Notes: generated by a model from the letters alone, not told the origin. Positions 23,099 through 33,288 are shown, counted from the stretch's first letter. The stretch is 39,891 bases of DNA from WYEN01 sp049976205 (GCA_049976205.1 JBMFIR010000009.1:1-39891); one strand, 5' to 3'. Program-made: numbers and translations.

Positions 23099-23641
23099 AT
23101 GAAGGGGTTAGGAGAAGCGTTGTTAATTAAGGGAGAAGATGTTTATCTATACGCCATATTAGCTATTCTAGGAATATTGTTTATTCTCTGGGGTATTAAG
23201 ATGGCTAAAATATTATCATCAATTACACTAGGACTTATGCTGGCGTACTTATTCTACTTATATACTTTCTCTGCAACCTCAAGTGTGTTTTTAGGGATAC
23301 TAGCTTCTTTAATAGGTTTATTTATAGGTGCTTTACTAGGATTTTTACTATTAAGAGTATCGATATCTATCTTAGGAGGTATATACCTGACAGATCTATT
23401 TATTAAATACCTGCATATTAAAGAGACATCAGGTTTCCTATACTTCATTCTCTTCATAATATTTGCATTAATAATTTTCTTTCTCTCGAACTACGTTATA
23501 GCTGTCGTCTTTGTTGTTTTAGGGGCCTTAATGCTGTGGATCGGACTAATAGGTCTTGGTCTTCCAGATATCGGCGTATTAATAGTTGTAATAATTCTCT
23601 CAGTTCTGGGTCTCATAAATCAGTTTAAGCCTAAATTATGA
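23099..23641 (+). CDS. Polytopic membrane protein, DUF4203/TMEM198-like
   Basis: A 180-residue protein with about six or seven short hydrophobic helices and glycine-rich turns (ILGILFILWG, GLFIGALLGFLLL, GLIGLGLPDIG). This is the look of the DUF4203/TM198-type domain found in bacteria, archaea and eukaryotes. No catalytic or transport motif is known in that family. It is divergent from the hemK-pan operon and ends about 30 bases before the convergent GTPase gene. ATG at 23099 has no ribosome-binding site, so a leaderless message is possible. Confidence 0.55.
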   Translation: MKGLGEALLIKGEDVYLYAILAILGILFILWGIKMAKILSSITLGLMLAYLFYLYTFSATSSVFLGILASLIGLFIGALLGFLLLRVSISILGGIYLTDLFIKYLHIKETSGFLYFILFIIFALIIFFLSNYVIAVVFVVLGALMLWIGLIGLGLPDIGVLIVVIILSVLGLINQFKPKL

Positions 23642-23670
23642 AACGCAGTTCTATTGCTGAGCTTTATTGC

Positions 23671-24900
23671 TTATTTTTTCCTAGCTGACACTACCTTAAT
23701 CACATCATTACTCTCAAGAACGTAATCTGCTCCTATGCGTGCTTTCGTTTTAGCATTTATTGCATAGAGAAATCCCTCGCCCAGATCCGTGTGTATCATA
23801 TAAGCCACTTCTCTAGCAGTAGTCCCTTTCCTAACCAACAGAACATCTGGGAGAATTGCTCCTGAGGTGTCTGTGAATTTATTCGGGTCCTCAACAGGAT
23901 AAACAGGGATCATTCCTAAGATCTCTAGAACAAGAGTATTTATTAATCTCTGAACCCCTGTTCCATTATTTTTCTTCATAAAATCTCTTATGAGATCTAG
24001 AGCCTTCGTCTGCTGAGGACTTAATTTATCTTTTCCTATTATCTCGAAGTAATAGTCTCCAGGAATATACTTAATTAATTTCTTCTCAGCGGCTCTTCTA
24101 AGAGCTAATTCATACTCTGCTGATACAGGTATTATTACTCTATCCCTTAGTCTCTCCTGAAGATTTTTTATAATATCTTGTGCTTCTGGCAGATCTGCTT
24201 TGTTGGCAGCTATGATCATAGGTTTAGATATCTTTCTCAAGGATACTGTGAATCTAAATAAATCCTCGCTGTCCCACATAGAAAACTTCTTTTTATCGAG
24301 TTCTAGGAGCTTAAGAGTCTCAGCAACATGTATCTGTTTTATTGACAATCCAGATAGTCTCTGACTCAATTTTGTCACGGCCTCGGAAAACGACAGATGA
24401 TCTAGTCCCCTAGAGAACTTCTCCCAGTCCCTCTTAATAATTGAATACATCCACATATCAATCTCATTCTCAATATCAATAATATCTTTATAAGGATCAT
24501 AGCTACCAGGTTTCACAGGTCTACCCTCTTCATCTGTTGAACCTGCCGCGTCTATGACATGTATTAATGCATCTGCCTGTCTAAGATCATCTAAGAACTT
24601 ATTTCCCAATCCTCTACCTTCATGTGCTCCTCTAACTAATCCTGCTACATCTATTAGCTTTACCGGTATCATTCTATTACCCTCAATACAAATAGAGTTT
24701 CTAGCATCGCATTTTGGTAGTCCCAGCTCGATATGGGCACATCTTGTTCTCACATAACCTACTCCTATGTTAGGCTCTATTGTCACAAATGGTCTATTCT
24801 CGATCTTCACAGGAATTAGGGTTAGTGCAGAAAATAGTGTTGATTTACCAACGTTAGTTTTTCCTATAATACCGATCAATATATTAGTTGCTAGAACCAT
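23671..24900 (-). CDS. OBG/YchF-like GTPase with TGS domain
   Basis: Starts at ATG 24900 (MVLATNILIGIIGKTNVGKS), eight bases after the stop of the prepilin peptidase; the frame is open further up only because it overlaps that gene. About 409 residues. G1 GKTNVGKST, G3 IDVAGLVRGAHEGRGLG and G4 NKADLP are intact. A helical insert follows, and a C-terminal TGS domain ends the protein (VLLVRKGTTAREVAYMIH, then YVLESNDVIKVV). The family is ribosome- and stress-associated; YchF members can prefer ATP. The archaeal clade is close to the M. jannaschii/Pyrococcus COG0012-type proteins. Confidence 0.88.
   Translation of the reverse strand: MVLATNILIGIIGKTNVGKSTLFSALTLIPVKIENRPFVTIEPNIGVGYVRTRCAHIELGLPKCDARNSICIEGNRMIPVKLIDVAGLVRGAHEGRGLGNKFLDDLRQADALIHVIDAAGSTDEEGRPVKPGSYDPYKDIIDIENEIDMWMYSIIKRDWEKFSRGLDHLSFSEAVTKLSQRLSGLSIKQIHVAETLKLLELDKKKFSMWDSEDLFRFTVSLRKISKPMIIAANKADLPEAQDIIKNLQERLRDRVIIPVSAEYELALRRAAEKKLIKYIPGDYYFEIIGKDKLSPQQTKALDLIRDFMKKNNGTGVQRLINTLVLEILGMIPVYPVEDPNKFTDTSGAILPDVLLVRKGTTAREVAYMIHTDLGEGFLYAINAKTKARIGADYVLESNDVIKVVSARKK
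23674..23679 (+). terminator. T-run after the TMEM198-like gene
   Basis: Six T residues about 35 bases past the stop of the plus-strand membrane-protein gene, located inside the very end of the convergent GTPase gene. Likely U-tract terminator. Confidence 0.3.
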
Positions 24901-24908
24901 CCTGAGTA

Positions 24909-25694
24909 CTAGATTAAGTACAGTAGTATAAAAATAGATTTTGAAAATATCGCGAATAACTCCTCGATATATTGAGCCACGAAAGGATATATTAAAACAC
25001 CTAAAAATACATAGAATACGTAAGGAGCTCCCCAAGAAACTATTATAACCTGATCTTTTAATAAAGGATCTTCATCAATTAATTTCTTAAAAAGATCCTT
25101 GTAGTACTCCGGCTCCTCCTCGATATCAAAAGTTGATCTGCAAATCCATTTAGTCTCAGAGCCCTCCTTAACGGGATATACTAGAGGAAACATATATTTA
25201 CTCATCAAATATTTTTTAATACTCTGCGGATACCCAGTGAAAATAATTAATAGAGTCTTTAGATGAGAGCTGCATTTTGCTGCCACAAAGCTATAGTATC
25301 TCATACTAGCTATGCTCATAGGCAATGAGTAAAATAGAAGAATTAAATCAGATAGAAGAAGTATTATAATTAATGGAGGAAGAATAAGATCCTTAGTGAG
25401 AGGTTTAGGTATTAGAAAAACTAATACTAAGAAAGCGAAGAAATCAGCATAACCCATAAAACCCAGAAAAGCTAGAAGGAATACCAATAGCGGAGCTAAG
25501 AGACTAAGTAATGTATATATCAAAAGATCGCTTTCTCCTAATCTAGTAATGTAAATAATAGATGCTATTACTCCAGAGAAGATCCATAGCTTCGGATCTA
25601 TTTCACGGGTTTTGATATCACTATATGAACCTATAGCTAACATTACTAATGCTATTATGTATCCAAGAAATCCTTTGTCAAGAAATAGATGCAT
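24909..25694 (-). CDS. Archaeal type IV prepilin/preflagellin peptidase (A24 family)
   Basis: A 261-residue polytopic protein. The first catalytic aspartate is in SYSDIKTREIDPKLW (about residue 26) after helix 1, the second in GYADFFAF (about 83), matching the G-x-hydrophobic-D form seen in archaeal FlaK/PibD enzymes. These proteases cut the class III signal peptides of archaellins and pilins in the membrane. The segment at about 145-225 is a hydrophilic insert followed by a last helix, longer than minimal FlaK. It sits between mcm and the GTPase gene in a minus-strand run. No pilin or archaellum genes are in the window. Confidence 0.8.
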   Translation of the reverse strand: MHLFLDKGFLGYIIALVMLAIGSYSDIKTREIDPKLWIFSGVIASIIYITRLGESDLLIYTLLSLLAPLLVFLLAFLGFMGYADFFAFLVLVFLIPKPLTKDLILPPLIIILLLSDLILLFYSLPMSIASMRYYSFVAAKCSSHLKTLLIIFTGYPQSIKKYLMSKYMFPLVYPVKEGSETKWICRSTFDIEEEPEYYKDLFKKLIDEDPLLKDQVIIVSWGAPYVFYVFLGVLIYPFVAQYIEELFAIFSKSIFILLYLI

Positions 25695-25708
25695 AAGATC
25701 TATTTTTA

Positions 25709-28700
25709 TTATCCCTCAATTACTCTATAGCAATAAGGTTTCACTTGAATTATGATGCCTTCTCTATATAACATATTAACCAATCTCTCCACCTCATCTT
25801 CAGACATACTCTGCTGTAATTTAATCTTGAGTTCATTTAGGGACGCACAGGGCTTGCCTTCTGCCTTGGTTATTTGCTTAATAACATCCTCTATCTCATG
25901 GATCTTTCTTCTCTTACTGAGAGGTTTACCAGTCATTATACTGTCTATATCAATTTCTCTAGTCTCAATATCGATACCAACATTACTTAACATTATAAGT
26001 GTCATTCTAATAGCCTCTGCAGCATCTTCTACATCAACTACTTCTTTAAGAGCCATTCTAGCATGAGCCTCCGCGAGTCTTATTAGAGACTCCATCTGTC
26101 TAGCAGTTATGCTTATAGGCGCGGCTCCCTTGCTTTCTGCGGCAGCCCTTCTCATCTCTACAAAGAAATCAACAAGCATTTTTCTAGCCTCCTCGCTCAG
26201 CATAGGCTTCACATAGGTTCTAGCAAACGCTATATACTTCCTGAGTAATTGAGGATCTATTACCGGCTTAACTTCATCGTATCTCGCATGAGCTTCTACT
26301 ATATATGAGGCTAGTCTTCTATCTTCCTCGGGATTAGGTCTATCTCTCAATACAAATATCAGATCAAATCTTGAGAGAATAGTTGGAGGCAAATTAATAT
26401 TCTCTGTAATATGTCTATCCTCCTCATATCTACCATATCTCGGATTTCCAGCTGCCAACACAGAGGCTCTCGCATTAAGAACAGCGTATATACCCGCTTT
26501 AGATATAGAGACTGTTTGTTGCTCTAAAGCCTCATGGATAGCTACTCTATCTTCCTCTCTCATCTTATCAATCTCGTCGATACATACAACACCTAGGTCT
26601 CCGAGAACTAATGCTCCTGCCTCAAGATAGTATTCACCAGTTGCTTTATCTCTGAGCACAGATGCTGTATTATGCACAATAAACCCCTCAGCAATGAAAT
26701 TCTCGAATTTCTCGGTTGTGAAATCATACATTAGATCTCCAGTGGTGTACCAGAGATCCCTTACTTTAACGAGCACAATATCTTTGTTTAAGTCCTTAAT
26801 AGCATCCACGGGGATTTCAAGATCAACTTCTTCATTGGTTAATTCTTCTAGAAGAAGTATTTGTGATAATTCTTCTAAAGAGGCTTTGTCAGAGATTATT
26901 AAGCGATACATATCTTTGTACTCGTCTCTAACCACAAAGCTAAATACTCCGAATCTCTTTAGTAAGAAATTGAGATATCGGAGAAAATCCTCCTTCGAAG
27001 ACGAAATAAATACTATGCCTCTCTTATCTTTTTTACCAAGGTATCTCAGAACCTCTCTCAGAAAGATCTTTAAAACATCATTATCACTCTTTATAAGTAG
27101 AGATAATACATAATATATCCCAAAATCGTTTCGCGTCATAATTTTGTAGAGTGCTTTGCTGAAGAGAGGATCTTGAACAATAATTATTTTGATACCTAGT
27201 TCATCAATACTATATTTAATACCTGATCTCATGAAGATCTCGATTAACTCCTTAGCTATACTTTCATTGCTTATATGTAGTTCTAAACCGCTTTTAGACT
27301 GCCGCACAACTACATTATCGCCTATTACTACTGAGAATATTCTTATTAAGTCGCTTAATGAAATCATTAGTTCCTCGGATTTGTTCGTATACTCTCTTCT
27401 AAGATCTCTTATAATTAGTAGCTCGTTTCTGAACTCTAGCGCTATATCACCTATATTCCATATATTTTGACTAGATACAAGATCCTTTTTAGAGTAATCA
27501 GATATTCTCCTAACAACAGCAATATAATCTCCGCTACGTATCTCTTTTGCGGATCTCCACTTTAAGACTCCGTCTTCGTATACAACTAACTTTGTTTCAG
27601 GAGAGACTTTTATTTTCTCATCTATCTCGGTTTCTATCTCTACAGGATCATCAACCCATAACATGTAGCTGTGAGTTATTTTATCTCTATAGATGCTGTT
27701 TTTCTCATTATCTACAGAAAACACGTCTAAGTTTGTATCTTTAGTGAAAAATACTCCATTCACCGAGAAGAGTGTTTTCTTAAACTCCTTCTCAATAAGA
27801 TCTCTTATTTTAACAGGCCCCCCTGTGGTATAGATCCATTGATCACCGCCGATACATAATCCCGCTGCAGTAGATCCTCTTCCAGAAGTAAATAATCCTC
27901 TAGGAGCTATTTTTGCTGTAAATTGAAGAAGTTGCGACTTTGCCGTACCTGGGTCTCCTATTATTAGAACATGAATATCCCCTCTCACTCTAGTACCGTC
28001 TTCTCTCTGCTTAGGTACTCCACCAAAGAGTAGTAATGCTATCGCTTCTTTAATATCCCATAACCCATATATGCTAGGTGCTATACTTGCTATGATCTTT
28101 CTCCTAATCAATGGATCCTTTGCTAGCTTCTTTATCTCCTCAATATCTTTATCTGTTAACTCGATCTGCTCGACACCTTTTTGACTAAGCTCTATGTAGC
28201 TTGCGAGAAGCTCAGCATCATATACTGTTCTAAGAACTTTTCTTCTACTACTTTTATCTCTAGCTAATCTAAGAATACCGGTGATCACTACTCTATCACC
28301 AGGCCGAGCTACATCAACCAGATCTTCTTCTAAGATCACTGTTAATTGCCTAGGTATATGGCCTGGCGGCAACTCTTCTGGCATTTCTGATACAACTATT
28401 TTCTGATAATCTATGTACTGGGTCTCGTCTTCTACTAATTCAAATGAACCTTTTGTATCATTACATATCGGGCATCTCCTAGGCATCTCAAAGAACTCTC
28501 CGTCAACAACAACATCAAATTTTCCACCACATAAATCGTGTCTAATAACTGCTTTATAGATCCTTTGCTTCGGAGGAGTCATTCTAACAACTATGCCCTC
28601 GATCTGGATCAGTTTATTAATATGCTCGTTTCTCAAATCTCTTATACGATAAGATACAGGTAATCCTCTGAAACGAGGCTTTATCTCCGCCTCAATATTG

Positions 28701-28981
28701 AATTCGGAAGCAACGAATTCTCTAATAACAGGCTCGAAAACTTCTCTAATGATCTTGAAAGGCTCATCTATTAATTTCTTAGCTAACTCCTCAGAGAAAG
28801 AGTATATGTCCATATAGTCAATAACAACATATCTCCGGGATTTTCTTAGCGTCTCTGAAATTCTTTCAATATACTTAGGTTTATTCTTCTCGTCTCTGAA
28901 ATTCTCTAAGAAATCTCTTACAATAGATCTGTAATCAATTACTGTTTTTTCTTCATAAGTCGTGTCTTCGTGTTTAAGCAT
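25709..28981 (-). CDS. mcm: Replicative helicase MCM, interrupted by an in-frame intein
   Basis: The 1090-residue precursor would splice to a 694-residue MCM, the usual crenarchaeal size. The N-terminal domain has a zinc site HDLC...CPIC near 150-172. The AAA+ core has Walker A GDPGTAKSQ (Lys348). After the intein come Walker B VVCIDEIDKM, sensor-type AAGNPRYGRYEEDR, Arg finger LSRFDLIFVLRD, and a C-terminal winged helix. The intein occupies residues 376-771, inserted between GRGSTAAGL and TASVLRD, 27 residues after the Walker lysine, so helicase activity depends on splicing. The start ATG abuts the gins23 stop (TAG-ATG), indicating tight co-expression. Confidence 0.97.
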   Translation of the reverse strand: MLKHEDTTYEEKTVIDYRSIVRDFLENFRDEKNKPKYIERISETLRKSRRYVVIDYMDIYSFSEELAKKLIDEPFKIIREVFEPVIREFVASEFNIEAEIKPRFRGLPVSYRIRDLRNEHINKLIQIEGIVVRMTPPKQRIYKAVIRHDLCGGKFDVVVDGEFFEMPRRCPICNDTKGSFELVEDETQYIDYQKIVVSEMPEELPPGHIPRQLTVILEEDLVDVARPGDRVVITGILRLARDKSSRRKVLRTVYDAELLASYIELSQKGVEQIELTDKDIEEIKKLAKDPLIRRKIIASIAPSIYGLWDIKEAIALLLFGGVPKQREDGTRVRGDIHVLIIGDPGTAKSQLLQFTAKIAPRGLFTSGRGSTAAGLCIGGDQWIYTTGGPVKIRDLIEKEFKKTLFSVNGVFFTKDTNLDVFSVDNEKNSIYRDKITHSYMLWVDDPVEIETEIDEKIKVSPETKLVVYEDGVLKWRSAKEIRSGDYIAVVRRISDYSKKDLVSSQNIWNIGDIALEFRNELLIIRDLRREYTNKSEELMISLSDLIRIFSVVIGDNVVVRQSKSGLELHISNESIAKELIEIFMRSGIKYSIDELGIKIIIVQDPLFSKALYKIMTRNDFGIYYVLSLLIKSDNDVLKIFLREVLRYLGKKDKRGIVFISSSKEDFLRYLNFLLKRFGVFSFVVRDEYKDMYRLIISDKASLEELSQILLLEELTNEEVDLEIPVDAIKDLNKDIVLVKVRDLWYTTGDLMYDFTTEKFENFIAEGFIVHNTASVLRDKATGEYYLEAGALVLGDLGVVCIDEIDKMREEDRVAIHEALEQQTVSISKAGIYAVLNARASVLAAGNPRYGRYEEDRHITENINLPPTILSRFDLIFVLRDRPNPEEDRRLASYIVEAHARYDEVKPVIDPQLLRKYIAFARTYVKPMLSEEARKMLVDFFVEMRRAAAESKGAAPISITARQMESLIRLAEAHARMALKEVVDVEDAAEAIRMTLIMLSNVGIDIETREIDIDSIMTGKPLSKRRKIHEIEDVIKQITKAEGKPCASLNELKIKLQQSMSEDEVERLVNMLYREGIIIQVKPYCYRVIEG
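26669..27856 (-). mobile_element. Intein (396 aa) in MCM, with degenerate LAGLIDADG endonuclease
   Basis: It begins with Cys at the splice junction (AAGL/CIGGDQ) and ends FIAEGFIVHN before Thr of the C-extein, so Cys1, penultimate His, terminal Asn and +1 Thr are all present. Block F is MYDFTTEKFENFIAEGF, canonical. Block B reads IKVSPETKLVV, where the usual T-x-x-H is S-x-x-T, so the catalytic His is missing. The central 200 residues carry two poor dodecapeptide-like motifs (LIRIFSVVIGDN and YVLSLLIKSDN), suggesting a LAGLIDADG homing endonuclease, possibly decayed. Base composition resembles the host gene. Confidence 0.9.
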
Positions 28982-29545
28982 CTAGGATACACCTAAGATC
29001 TTTTCTACACCTCTGATCCATGAAACAATACTTCTCAAAAGATTTCTGTAGAATACTCTCTCTTCAATAGTCATTCTCTTCTCAACTTCTTCATCAATAG
29101 CTTCTGAGACTTGTATGATATAGAAGATTTTCCTGAATCTAGATCTTATTAATTTTCCAGCTGATGTGAGGAGCTTGCTGAACTCACTATATACCCTGGG
29201 ATCCCTAGAATCAATTCTTGACTTATACTCCTCAACTAATTTCTCTATCTCAAAATAGAGATCAGGAGACACTTTATAGAGTTCTCTCCTAGAACCCTCT
29301 TCTCTAATAGTTTCTTGAAAAGCTATTTTATTTAAATCCTCTAGAGTATTTATACGCCTCAAAACCTTCACTAAACCTTTTTTCTCAAGTACCTCTGCTA
29401 CCCATCTAGGAATATCTATCTCTATGCCTTTCGTAAGTTCAACTTCACTGAAAAAAGTTTTCCCCAGATCTTTTAAAACCATTACTCTGACTGACATCAT
29501 CATCTCTAGACTTCTGATGGAATCTAGTAGAATCTCTGTATACAT
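28982..29545 (-). CDS. gins23: GINS complex subunit Gins23
   Basis: A 187-residue protein placed directly before mcm with abutting stop and start. The beta-rich segment comes first (VRVMVLKDLGKTFF, then ELTKGIEIDIPRWVAEVLEKKGLV) and the helical A domain second (LYFEIEKLVEEYKSRI, then FRKIFYIIQVSEAIDEEVEKRMTIEERVFYRNL). That B-A order marks Gins23 rather than Gins51. GINS tethers MCM in the CMG replicative helicase, and the gins23-mcm pairing is known from Sulfolobus. ATG at 29545 lies close to a TATA-like element near 29560-29578, so the transcript may be leaderless. Confidence 0.85.
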   Translation of the reverse strand: MYTEILLDSIRSLEMMMSVRVMVLKDLGKTFFSEVELTKGIEIDIPRWVAEVLEKKGLVKVLRRINTLEDLNKIAFQETIREEGSRRELYKVSPDLYFEIEKLVEEYKSRIDSRDPRVYSEFSKLLTSAGKLIRSRFRKIFYIIQVSEAIDEEVEKRMTIEERVFYRNLLRSIVSWIRGVEKILGVS

Positions 29546-29607
29546 AAGCGAGCCATCTATTTAAAAATATTTTTAGAATAGAGATATATAAAACATGCGA
29601 AGATCTG

Positions 29608-32600
29608 TTATGAGGATCTTGAGGATTCGAGAGAGCTAAGTATTTCATTGATTCTTTCTAATTGATACCTAGTATTACTTAGATCCATATTTCTTAAATC
29701 ACGTAGTATATCTATCAGTACCTTATCAGGTTCTTCAGAACCTGAAGCTATTTTCTCGATCTTCTCTTCAAGGATTCTTGTGGCTCTTTCATTAATGATT
29801 TCGGGATATAACTTCTTTAGAGTATCATGAATCACTAGACCTGTTTTAGTAGGTATTAAATAATTGCGTTTCTTACTCTCAATTACGTAACCGTGCCTCT
29901 TATTATTCTCGATAGCTTTGGCATAAGTGCTAGGTCTTCCTATACCTCTTTCTTTCATTAATTTTATAACTTCACCACTACTAAGTAGTTTAACAGATGA
30001 TCCTCTCCAGATCTTTGTATCAATAACATCTATGTAGCTACTCTCATCTAGCATCTTACTGGGAAGTAACTTATAATAGTTGTATACTTTAAGAAAGCCT
30101 TCATCATAGATTGAACATATACCTTCAATAGATGTTTTGTATCCGCCTATAACTAAATGCACCTTACACATCTCGATGTCGGCTTCTTTCATTTGACTAG
30201 CGATGAATCTTCTGAATATGATATCGTAGATCTTTTTATGAAGATCATCTAATTTTGTAATGGGTATCTCGCCCGATAATGTTGATTCTAATATCTCATC
30301 AGGAGGTATAGGATAAGTAGGTCTAATGGCCTCATGCGCTCCTTCATTACCCCAAGATCTTCCTTTGAATAGATTTTCACTATATCTAGTAGCTATATAT
30401 TGTTTAGCTATTCTTATACCGTGATCCGATACATGCGTCGAGTCAGTTCTGTGATATGTTATTAATCCACTCTCAAAGAGGTTCTGAGCAATCTTCATTG
30501 TAACAGACGGAGATAATTTAAGTAAACTATTAGCCATAGTAATTAATGTATCTGTTGTAAAGGGTGGTGGAGGACTTATCACTCTTCTTTCTCTCTCTAC
30601 TCTCTCTATGTAAATTTTCTTCTCGCTAGTTAATCTCTCGGCTTCTTCTCTACTCTTAACAAAGATCTTTATCGTGCCTAGAACTTTGGAGTACTCTGTG
30701 GCAAAACTAACCCAGAAACCTCTTTCACTCAGATATTTTTTGTAGGCTTCGATAACCCACGAAAGAACAGGTGTCTGCACTCTACCGGCACCTAGCCACT
30801 TCATCTTGTATCTTTCTTGTAGCTCTCTACTTATCACAAAACCAATTAATCTATCGTCTACTCTACGAATAATTTGTGAGTACACGAGCCTCATATTTAT
30901 ATCTCGTGGATTCTCAAAGGCTTTAAGAATAGCTTCTCTAGTTACCTCATGAAACTCTATTCTATAGATGTTATTGTTATACGGTCTAAGAAGAATCTTT
31001 ACGTCATAAGCTATTTTCTCACCTTCTTGATCAGGATCAGTTGCTATGTATACTGCATCATATAGTTGAGCTAATCTTCTCAAAACATATATCGTCTTGG
31101 AATGATCCCTGATCTTTGTGCTTCCACAGCGAGGACAAACATTACTTTCACTAGAGAATTGATATCCACATGATAAACATCTTTTGATATATCCATATAC
31201 TAGCGATGGGTACTGATTAGATACATTTATTCCATAGAAACCCTCATTCTCAACAAGATCTGTTATGTGACCTAGAGAAGGTACTATGCCCACAACGTAA
31301 GTATCTCTGCTTGTGTTTAGACTGAATTCTCTGAGGATAATATCCCCAATTATTTTCTTAGATCTTGAGCCAAAGATCTGGGCTATGGTTCTGGCTTTTG
31401 TTGGAGACTCAACAATCATTAAAATACTCTTAACATCACTCTTAAAACCTGCTGGGGATATTGAAGAAGGTGATCTACTAAGATCCTGTTCACTCTTTAT
31501 TTTACTAAGATCTAATTCAGTGAATCTTTTAAATACCGAGTTATACAAATATTTTTGAAGTCTCTTAATAAAGAGGTGAAGTAATTCTTCATCTCTATAC
31601 AATACTATGGAGAGACCTAGTGTTAAACTTCCGTTGTAGAGTCTAGATGTTCTTCCAGAGGCTTGTATATAAGTTATTGGGTCAGGTATAATAACGGTAT
31701 TTAGACAAGGATACACAACACCTACTTTAATAACGATTCTCTGATCATCACATAACTTAAGTAGGTAGTATTTTGCCGTAGAGATATAGTTTCTTAGTTT
31801 CTCAATTATGGTGGCCAGATACTCGTTTTGATGTACTTCTTCTCTTAAGATTTTTCTTATTATATGAAGCTCCGATAATTTTCTATTATAAATCAGTCTA
31901 CCTATATCATCGCTGATCTCTTCTGCTTCATTAAAATACTTTGCTAAAGATCTGTAAATTAAAAATAACTTCCTAGGATCGGTTAAGAATTTATCTAAAG
32001 AAATCTTGTAGCTAGGTACATTGATGAAAACAGCATTTTTAATAATATGAGGAGCGTCTAATCCTCTCGTAGCTACTCCATATATGCTTGCTGAAGCTAT
32101 TAAGTAATCTATTTCTCTATTAAGGAATTTCTTCAGATGATTCGTTCTAGAATCAGCTATTCCTACTTTAAGACCTGCCTCATTCAACTCTTTGTAAAGA
32201 TCTCTGATCTCTATATCATCACTTTTCGAAATAAATATTAATGTTCCTCTGCCTAACTTATCTAGGATACCAATTAGTGTTTCTTTATCTCGTAGATACT
32301 CGTATGAGTCTACAATATTTCTACTATACTCAATTACACCGCCTGCTTCAAAACCTAGAACTTCTCTAAGAATCTTTGTTTTAACACCGCCTCTCCCGGT
32401 TGCGGTTGCAACTACCAATTGACCCACTCTTCTACTATTTCTATAAGATAGTATCTTACTTCTAAGAACCTCTATTTCTTCACGTAGTTTCTCAACGAGA
32501 TCTGTTTTATTATTAAGTTTATTATAGATGAGTTCTTGGGATAGAATAGATATTCTAAAAGCATAATCAATAATCTCTTTGCTGAAACCTAGTAGTTCTA

Positions 32601-33288
32601 GAACTCTATCTAAATTCTTTGAAGACTTCAATATAGCATCTAGATCATCTGCTACAATTACATCGAAGAAGAAGTCTTTGATCTCATTGTATCTTTTTGA
32701 TAATAAAGAAGACGTAGTGATCAGTATACTAGCTTCTTTTTCACGGATTTCATTAACAAGATCGATGAATGACTTACCTCTAGAAGAATCATATATATGT
32801 ATTGAGTGAGTATCGATTCCTATCCTCTCAGCAAATATTTTAAGTCTCTCAAAAGTTTGTGAAGCTAGTTGTCTTGTTGGTAGTATGAAATATATTTTTT
32901 TATTAAAATTCATCATATATAAAGAATAGATCTGTAGAAGAGTTGATTTACCTATTCCCGTGGGAGCTATAAGCGCGAAACTCTCCATATCAAGAAGTCT
33001 CCTAGACCACATTCTTTGTATAGACCACATTTTTCCTCTAATAATTTTTTCAAAGAATCTTTCGAAGGCCTTCAGATCTTCCTCACTAGTATGCATCAAA
33101 AAGTAGTCTCCTGGGTTATTAAGTATCTCTGTTAGTAATCTATTTCTTGTAGGTAAATTGCTTAGTGATTTAAATAATCTCTCATCAATTACTGGTAGAC
33201 ATTTAGTGCAAGGCAGACCCAGTTCTAATCTATGTGCCTCTATATAACCGTGGCAAGCTGGACAAGAGTTTGAGTATACCAGATACAT
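29608..33288 (-). CDS. rgy: Reverse gyrase 2
   Basis: A second complete reverse gyrase of 1226 residues, clearly diverged from the first. Zn finger 1: C9, C12, C27, C30. Helicase-like half: Walker A APTGIGKST at 108-116, DDLD, and TATGRGG. Topoisomerase half: VESPTKARTIAQIFG, Zn finger 2 CLSC...CPRC, TOPRIM TDPDQEGEK, GAGRVQTPVLSWV, and catalytic Tyr945 in LITYHRTDSTHVSD. All catalytic elements are intact, with no sign of decay. Crenarchaea commonly carry two copies (TopR1/TopR2 in Sulfolobus) with different regulation and processivity. It lies between gins23-mcm and topo VI. Confidence 0.95.
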   Translation of the reverse strand: MYLVYSNSCPACHGYIEAHRLELGLPCTKCLPVIDERLFKSLSNLPTRNRLLTEILNNPGDYFLMHTSEEDLKAFERFFEKIIRGKMWSIQRMWSRRLLDMESFALIAPTGIGKSTLLQIYSLYMMNFNKKIYFILPTRQLASQTFERLKIFAERIGIDTHSIHIYDSSRGKSFIDLVNEIREKEASILITTSSLLSKRYNEIKDFFFDVIVADDLDAILKSSKNLDRVLELLGFSKEIIDYAFRISILSQELIYNKLNNKTDLVEKLREEIEVLRSKILSYRNSRRVGQLVVATATGRGGVKTKILREVLGFEAGGVIEYSRNIVDSYEYLRDKETLIGILDKLGRGTLIFISKSDDIEIRDLYKELNEAGLKVGIADSRTNHLKKFLNREIDYLIASASIYGVATRGLDAPHIIKNAVFINVPSYKISLDKFLTDPRKLFLIYRSLAKYFNEAEEISDDIGRLIYNRKLSELHIIRKILREEVHQNEYLATIIEKLRNYISTAKYYLLKLCDDQRIVIKVGVVYPCLNTVIIPDPITYIQASGRTSRLYNGSLTLGLSIVLYRDEELLHLFIKRLQKYLYNSVFKRFTELDLSKIKSEQDLSRSPSSISPAGFKSDVKSILMIVESPTKARTIAQIFGSRSKKIIGDIILREFSLNTSRDTYVVGIVPSLGHITDLVENEGFYGINVSNQYPSLVYGYIKRCLSCGYQFSSESNVCPRCGSTKIRDHSKTIYVLRRLAQLYDAVYIATDPDQEGEKIAYDVKILLRPYNNNIYRIEFHEVTREAILKAFENPRDINMRLVYSQIIRRVDDRLIGFVISRELQERYKMKWLGAGRVQTPVLSWVIEAYKKYLSERGFWVSFATEYSKVLGTIKIFVKSREEAERLTSEKKIYIERVERERRVISPPPPFTTDTLITMANSLLKLSPSVTMKIAQNLFESGLITYHRTDSTHVSDHGIRIAKQYIATRYSENLFKGRSWGNEGAHEAIRPTYPIPPDEILESTLSGEIPITKLDDLHKKIYDIIFRRFIASQMKEADIEMCKVHLVIGGYKTSIEGICSIYDEGFLKVYNYYKLLPSKMLDESSYIDVIDTKIWRGSSVKLLSSGEVIKLMKERGIGRPSTYAKAIENNKRHGYVIESKKRNYLIPTKTGLVIHDTLKKLYPEIINERATRILEEKIEKIASGSEEPDKVLIDILRDLRNMDLSNTRYQLERINEILSSLESSRSS

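Noticed and set aside
24901..25035. Extension of the YchF-like GTPase by 45 codons
   Set aside because: It overlaps the prepilin peptidase gene out of frame and would precede the G1 motif with unrelated residues.
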